Assembly (NCBI RefSeq): GCF_000003815.2
Contig: NC_049980.1
Location: forward strand, 2,511,172 to 2,575,171
DNA length: 64,000 nucleotides
Direction: 5' to 3'
Origin: Branchiostoma floridae
Taxonomy: Eukaryota > Chordata > Leptocardii > Amphioxiformes > Branchiostomatidae
Shown here one piece after another: positions 58,772-64,000 of the stretch. The notes beneath the pieces are model-generated. The model saw only the letters and a list, made by a program, of their open reading frames with translations, did not search any database and was not told the DNA's origin. The stretch's first letter is position 1. Each line of letters begins with the position of its first letter. A program made the translations under genes and the position numbers.

Positions 58772-59160
58772 CATAACCGTACTCCTCTAGAACAACGAAT
58801 ATGTAGATATTGTAGGCTAGATAAGTTAGAAGACTAACATCATTTTGTAGTAGAATGTAGTTTGTACAAGAAAGAGAGAGCTGAACTCTATAGACTGATA
58901 AAAGCCATGTTCCCCTACTTCATACAACTAAGTAATGTAGGCAAGTTTATATTACTTATGAATTTAGACAAACCTTCACTAAACCATATCTGTTCCTACA
59001 TTTTCAATCACAAAGAAACGAGAAGAAGTCGAATTCACGAAGTAGAATACGATTCTCGTGTATTGTAGATTCATTGTATATATTTCATGTATTTCATCTT
59101 TTGTTGCGACCTGTACTGAACCCAGTGGGTATGTTTGTACAATAAAGGTCTTCATTCAGT
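58772..59160 (+). pseudogene. C-terminal reverse transcriptase remnant and 3' UTR of a non-LTR retrotransposon
   Basis: From 58772 the frame reads HNRTPLEQRICRYCRLDKLE, then after one in-frame stop (TAA 58835-58837) HHFVVECSLYKKERAELYRL and FILLMNLDKPSLNHICSYIF, ending at TAG 59066-59068. The C-x2-C ... H-x5-C arrangement after an LP.E-R motif, followed by a helical tail, is the usual C-terminus of CR1/L2-like ORF2 proteins. The 3' UTR contains GACCTGTACTGAACCCAGTG and an AATAAAGG signal. The element is 5'-truncated and has one stop. Confidence 0.82.
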
Positions 59161-59286
59161 ATTAAGTTTCAGAAAACGTCCAATCTTTTGTACAGAGAAA
59201 CACGAAACAGAACCAGTGTGGTTATAGGTGTATAGGCTGTGATTCTCGGAGCGTACAAACGTCACGTACGATGGGTTCTTCCTTCT

Positions 59287-59310
59287 TGAACTTGACCCTG
59301 ACGCTGACCT
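59287..59310 (-). promoter_or_regulatory. Three nuclear-receptor half-sites in 24 bp
   Basis: Minus strand: AGGTCA (59310-59305), six bases, GGGTCA (59298-59293), AGTTCA (59292-59287). The last two form a DR0, and the first with the second a DR6. The site could bind nuclear receptors; there is no supporting context. Confidence 0.25.
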
Positions 59311-59767
59311 TGTTAGTCGGTTCTCAACAATACACAGCGTCACTACTGGCAGGTCCAAGGTCTTTCTTTTTCATTGCTGATTTAAGCCACAATTCACATC
59401 TTATGCGATCCGAAGATTCCCATATTCGATATTCGGCCGTGCTTTCACTACTTCTCATCTCATCATTTTTTTTTCTTAAGCGTTGAAAGGCGCAAAAGTA
59501 TTTGCATCAAATGAAAGTTATGACACAAAATGCACAGAAATTGTTGTATTTATTTTTAATAAATGTTTGGTATAAAGACTGACATTCTGCCTCAATGATG
59601 ATCTATCAGAATGTGCGTAATACCTGCTTATTTTCAGATTTCAGCATAGACATATTAAGTTACAAATGTTACAAGATGGAACTGCACTGCTATTTAAGAA
59701 AACTAATCATAGGAAAACTTACTAAAGTACATGTACAAGTATGTAAGAATTGACAAACCAAAAAGGA
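59311..59767. other. Intergenic sequence, nothing recognised
   Basis: AT-rich, with no frame of note. Confidence 0.5.
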
Positions 59768-59984
59768 GTTAATCAAGCAACTGGATATGGGTTTTAGAAA
59801 TGGTCGGAAGTTTCAATTACTATCTAGTAGATTTTCTCAGTGACACTGTGTCACTGCCAGTGTCCCTGACGAAAACTACGGGATAGTTGTGGAAACGTCC
59901 GACCGTTTCCAAAACCATATCCAGTTGCTTGATTAACTACATTTTGGTGTATTTCATTACCTGGATGTCTAACCTACATCGACG
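59768..59984. mobile_element. Fold-back element, copy 2
   Basis: The left arm from GTTAATCAAGCAACTGGATA (59768-59814) and right arm (59891-59937) pair over about 47 bases with few mismatches. The centre contains a 15-bp palindrome (GTGACAC-T-GTGTCAC near 59840), then CTGACGA (59866-59872), a 5-bp helix AACTA/TAGTT (59874-59878 with 59884-59888) and GAAAC (59892-59896). The right flank ATTACCTGGATGTCTAACCT matches copy 1 at 16530. Confidence 0.75.
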
Positions 59985-61440
59985 TATGTAAGAATTGTTT
60001 TAAAACATGAACACAAAGTAACTGTCGGCGCAACTTTTGCGCACTGTGATATACGAGCAAATCATACACAGCAAGGCATGTTGCGAAGTAGATACGTAAA
60101 AGAATATCGTGCGAAACAGTCGCATTGCATCACATGTTTTCTGCTTTCTTTTGTATATTCCATTTGTGAGGGGAGCACAATTTGAACTGGTGGATTCAAC
60201 ATATAGCATTAAACACAGCAACCGCAGTGACGGGCGAGTCATCAGTCCGCTCAAACAAGATTATTTTTGGTCGCACAAGAAATTTCAAATCAACATTAAA
60301 AACTGTCGCCTAATGTCCATCATATTTTCGTCTTAATGTGGACATGTAACAATAGCCTCCGCGTTTATCATAGCATCCATTCAGTCATAAAGCGGAAAGA
60401 AACAAACCCTTGAGAAGGAAAAGAATAACAATACTTTTACTGCATTTGAAACAAAAGTCCTTTTCTGCCTAAGATCATGAAGACATGTCTAGCCGTCTCC
60501 CATCGTGCTATTCCTGACAACTAACTCATGACTTGTAACGGCTTCTTTTGGAATAAGAATCATACATAGGATCATAGCGACAATGTCGAACATAAGAGGA
60601 ACACAAACCATCCGTCAGGACAGTAAACTATACTTCATTAGCGGGGATCGTTTATGAAAAGCATACATATGTTGTTTTCAACTTCAAATTTTTACAATTA
60701 TGCTCTGCTGTCGGAAAGATTGGACCAAGCAAACAAGAAAGGAAGCAAATATTTTCTGGACAGGTAGTCAAAGAATACGTACAAATAAGATTTTATGTTA
60801 GTTCCAAAATCAGCCTACATGCTTGATGCTTTCCTGGAGATGGCATCAACACAAATTTCTACTGTTTGTTTTCATGCTACAGAGTCGTCTGTCCTTGAAA
60901 GAAATGATGTCATTGCGGCTGCATAAAAACAAGAAAAGAGCGAAATGCTAACACAGAAACAATGTACTCGAAAAAAACACATCAGGCAATGGCAGAATAC
61001 ACACAACTCATTTTGCACACAGAAATGTTTATTTTTGTTATTAAAAAGGTCGTTTATATCAAGCTAAGCACCTTATTTATAACATACATCTCTCTGGGGT
61101 GCTGTTTTCGATAGTTTAATGAAGAAAGGCGAGACAATCGTATGTGTAAGTAAACGTCACTAGTCCGAAAAGTTCATCTACCATAAGAAAGCGTGAACTG
61201 AAAAGAGGCCAACAGGATAGCCATATCATTTTACTGCAAGACGGAATTATTCAGCTTAAAATGCTCATTTAAGTAAAGAATTCATAAAATGGTCGTGGTA
61301 TTATCATTATTCAAGAAGAGCGGCAACGGTATTTTCTTTTAGACAATTACATATTCTTACATTGATGTGAGCTCTCCTGATTTGTCTGGTATCTCGACAG
61401 TGAAGCATAATGGAAAATCACAACAAAATGAATATACAAT
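59985..61440. other. Intergenic sequence, nothing recognised
   Basis: AT-rich, with frames under 85 codons only. Confidence 0.5.
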
Positions 61441-61480
61441 CCCCCCCCCCCCCCACACACACACACACACGCACACACAC
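61441..61480. repeat. Poly(C)14 followed by (CA)n
   Basis: C14 (61441-61454) runs directly into an ACACAC microsatellite interrupted once by G. Confidence 0.95.
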
Positions 61481-64000
61481 CATATCTTTTTACACAATAC
61501 CCTATTGCATTTGGAAAATTTAGCAAAGTCTGGACATGGCCAATACAAGCTAAGTCAGTGAGAAAAACTCTTTGGCAAGTTTCCAAACTTCTTGTGGACT
61601 CTTCAATACAGACTCACAATGGATGAACCGGCGGTCAGATGAAACCCGCAAGAGGTATTCTAAAAGTCCCTCCTTGTACCTCAAATTCTCTGACATCCGG
61701 GAAGACCTTTACTGTGGCATAAACGGAATTCTGTTGACCAACTACTACTTTCCGCTGCCTTTCTCACAGCGGCTGAGTGCGGTTTACAGGGTTTGCATGG
61801 GGAAATGTTAGAAATGCTGTGGTTTTCTGTAGTCGTGTCTACAAAGAGTCTTCTGACAATAAGAGTGTGGAACTTCATTACTTGGTGAGAATCCATTTTC
61901 TAGCCCTCATACACATCGGAATATTGTGAGATCAGAGGCAACAACATCAATGTTTAAACTACCGAAGCAAACCACCTTCATGAAACCGAACTTGGTAGCT
62001 AGTTCCTGTGCCCAGTAGATCTTCAGGCTCCGTACTTTTGAACAGAAATCTTAGTCAGAGTTTTCAGACGAAACCGTAAATTTGAATTCCAGCAGATACT
62101 CAATCACCAGATTTGGTCTTTGCGCTTAAAGAACGAAATACCTGGAAGAAAAATTCATTTTTGTTTTGATATTTTATCGATGTATGTTTTTTTTCTCCCC
62201 GTGACTCCGTCTGATACCAGGGCAGTAGTCTCATCCAGGAGGCATCTTGAGAAACGACAGACATGTAACAACATCGTAGATTAAAACACCAGAAAAAAAC
62301 TTGGTCTGGAACTGGAAATTATATATCATAACATAATATAGTAGGATGTAATATAGCATGATATAGTTTACAAAAGATGTTGGATTTGACCACAACATAC
62401 ATGCGGTGATGACTTTAACGGAATCATTGATATACCATAGACTAATTTTGTTTAATAATTTAGGAAAAACAGTGGCATCGTCATCCCAGTCAACTAGCAC
62501 ATCACAAAAAATATGAAATACATAAAGGATATTCTGGTACCTATCCATAATTGTGGTCATGGTTTTGTTTACTTACATGGATCGTACAATGTGGTGACAT
62601 GTAGGTGCAAGTGGTACAGTTTTTTGTTCACGTTTAAGTATCTGTGATACGATTTTACAGCTTTTCTTAAAATGAATAAGATAAGACAAATAATGTGACT
62701 AAGGTACCCTTTCAAATACATTTATACGACAGTTGGGGCCAGATCCCAACAACTTGATGCCTCCAGAATGTTACGAAATTGGCTATATTATTTGTGTGCT
62801 AGACAATTGTACACGTTGTATACACTATAAGTAGCTTGAGTTACATCTTGTGTGGTATTCCATGCAAACAACTATGAAAATAACCAAGTAATGATTGCTT
62901 AATCAACCTATGCAGTCTGTTAAATGTGCACTCTGGTTACAGTGACAGGATGTCTTAAAAAACAAACAAATAAATGACGAGTAATCAACCGCCACGTCCA
63001 ACTAAACATGTTCTCTGTTGTTGGAGTGGTTCTCAGGGCTGTGGATGGGTGACGGACCGGTGGTTCTGTCCGGATTCCTGTGGAACAACTTCCTGTGTAC
63101 CTGTTGTCTAAAAGAGCTGATTGAACGAATGTATGACTCTAGTCAAGAAAATACTGACACTAGTCAAGAAAGTTTAGGAACTTGAAGAAATTAAACAAAT
63201 TAGGAAACGAGCTTGTCGACAAGGTAAGGAACAAAAAAGGAACCATTGGGGTGAAATTCGTGCATTTTTACTCGGGTTTAGATGTACATTCAGACGTATT
63301 TGTTGTGGTCATAAATGACATGCTTTATTCACTCCAATAGCTCTCATATAACTGCAATTAATACTTAGCTAGTTTTCGTGGAGTAAAACAACAGGCAATC
63401 AAAATACATACTACGTATCTATTTACAAAATATATTGAAATTGACTGACTTACTTCGGTATACGGATGTAACTTAAAGATTCCTGAATAGAATTGCTCTT
63501 AGTTGTTGTTTACTTTGTTGACAATCGATGATGTATCCATGTGACATATCCCTTGTTTTAAACATGCCGGACCGATGGCAAGAAAGTGTAATAGAATCAA
63601 CTTTACTAGACGTCTGTTGCAATAAGACACGTTACATCTGATTTTATAAATACAAATAATAACAAAAAATACTTGTTACCCCCACATCTATCCTCAGGCT
63701 GTTTTTTAGCATTTTCCATTGCCCTTCTTTTACTTATAATGAGAACTTGCAATGCAAATATAACAAAAAACAATCTTTGAATCAGTTTGTGAATGGGGTA
63801 AACACTTCAACAAAACATCTATATGCCTCCTGAAATCTTCAAAATAACGAATCAACATATGATGCCAGGACAATCTGGCTCCTTTTCTCTACTTGTTGTG
63901 CTTGTACATGTCCGTAGTATAAAATGTTTCGGGTCACGACAATGTGTCCTAAACAGCCATACAAGGGATACCCGTACGGGCAATGAAGTCATACAATGCA
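61481..64000. other. Intergenic sequence with weak ORFs
   Basis: A 79-codon plus-strand frame (61572-61811) and a 109-codon hydrophobic minus-strand frame (62231-62560) are open. Neither is recognised. The last 1.4 kb has no frame of note. No repeat family seen. Confidence 0.45.

Overview
The window reads as metazoan nuclear DNA, most likely from a cephalochordate (amphioxus, Branchiostoma). I infer this from retroposon 3' ends with a short GCGGCC/GGCCG hairpin before an A-rich tail (39.2 and 41.7 kb), which I recall as common in amphioxus, and from a mix of minisatellites, small DNA transposons and CR1/L2-like reverse transcriptase debris. There is no bacterial-style gene organisation. A database search would settle the taxon.

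It is essentially a gene desert: no open reading frame gives a protein I can name, apart from retrotransposon fragments. What can be supported is mostly repeats. These are a decaying 44-bp satellite (1.5-2.1 kb); a degenerate GT-rich minisatellite (5.9-6.1 kb); two copies of a fold-back element whose centre resembles a hammerhead ribozyme core (16.5 and 59.8 kb); a complete 432-bp hAT-type MITE with terminal inverted repeats and an 8-bp target duplication (49.8-50.2 kb) plus a truncated relative (18.4 kb); two local ~100-bp duplications (17.9/18.2 and 44.2/44.8 kb); a ~1.55-kb minisatellite whose 63/70/78-bp units keep both strands open (47.4-49.0 kb); two non-LTR reverse transcriptase remnants (46.4-47.1 and 58.8-59.2 kb); and several retroposon 3' tails (38.0, 39.2, 41.7 kb). 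Two assembly gaps (34.5-35.3 and 36.9-37.4 kb), a homopolymer-stretched tract ending in 20 C (30.84-31.1 kb) and six G/C runs of 12-20 nt mark assembly trouble spots.

Possible function lies in GC-richer blocks. One (39.7-40.15 kb) carries a CRE next to an inverted CCAAT box, a CACGTG E-box and several TAAT sites. Another (29.6-30.4 kb) carries octamer, TAATTA and Sox-like sites. A six-E-box cluster sits at 9.38-9.46 kb. A CpG-rich block at 53.7-54.3 kb contains, on the minus strand, an ATG in good context followed by a perfect GTAAGT donor. Weak but coding-like segments occur on the minus strand at 32.6-33.5 kb and at 50.7-58.5 kb (several hydrophobic, membrane-protein-like ORFs ending in splice donors). 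None has a recognised domain and all need transcript evidence.
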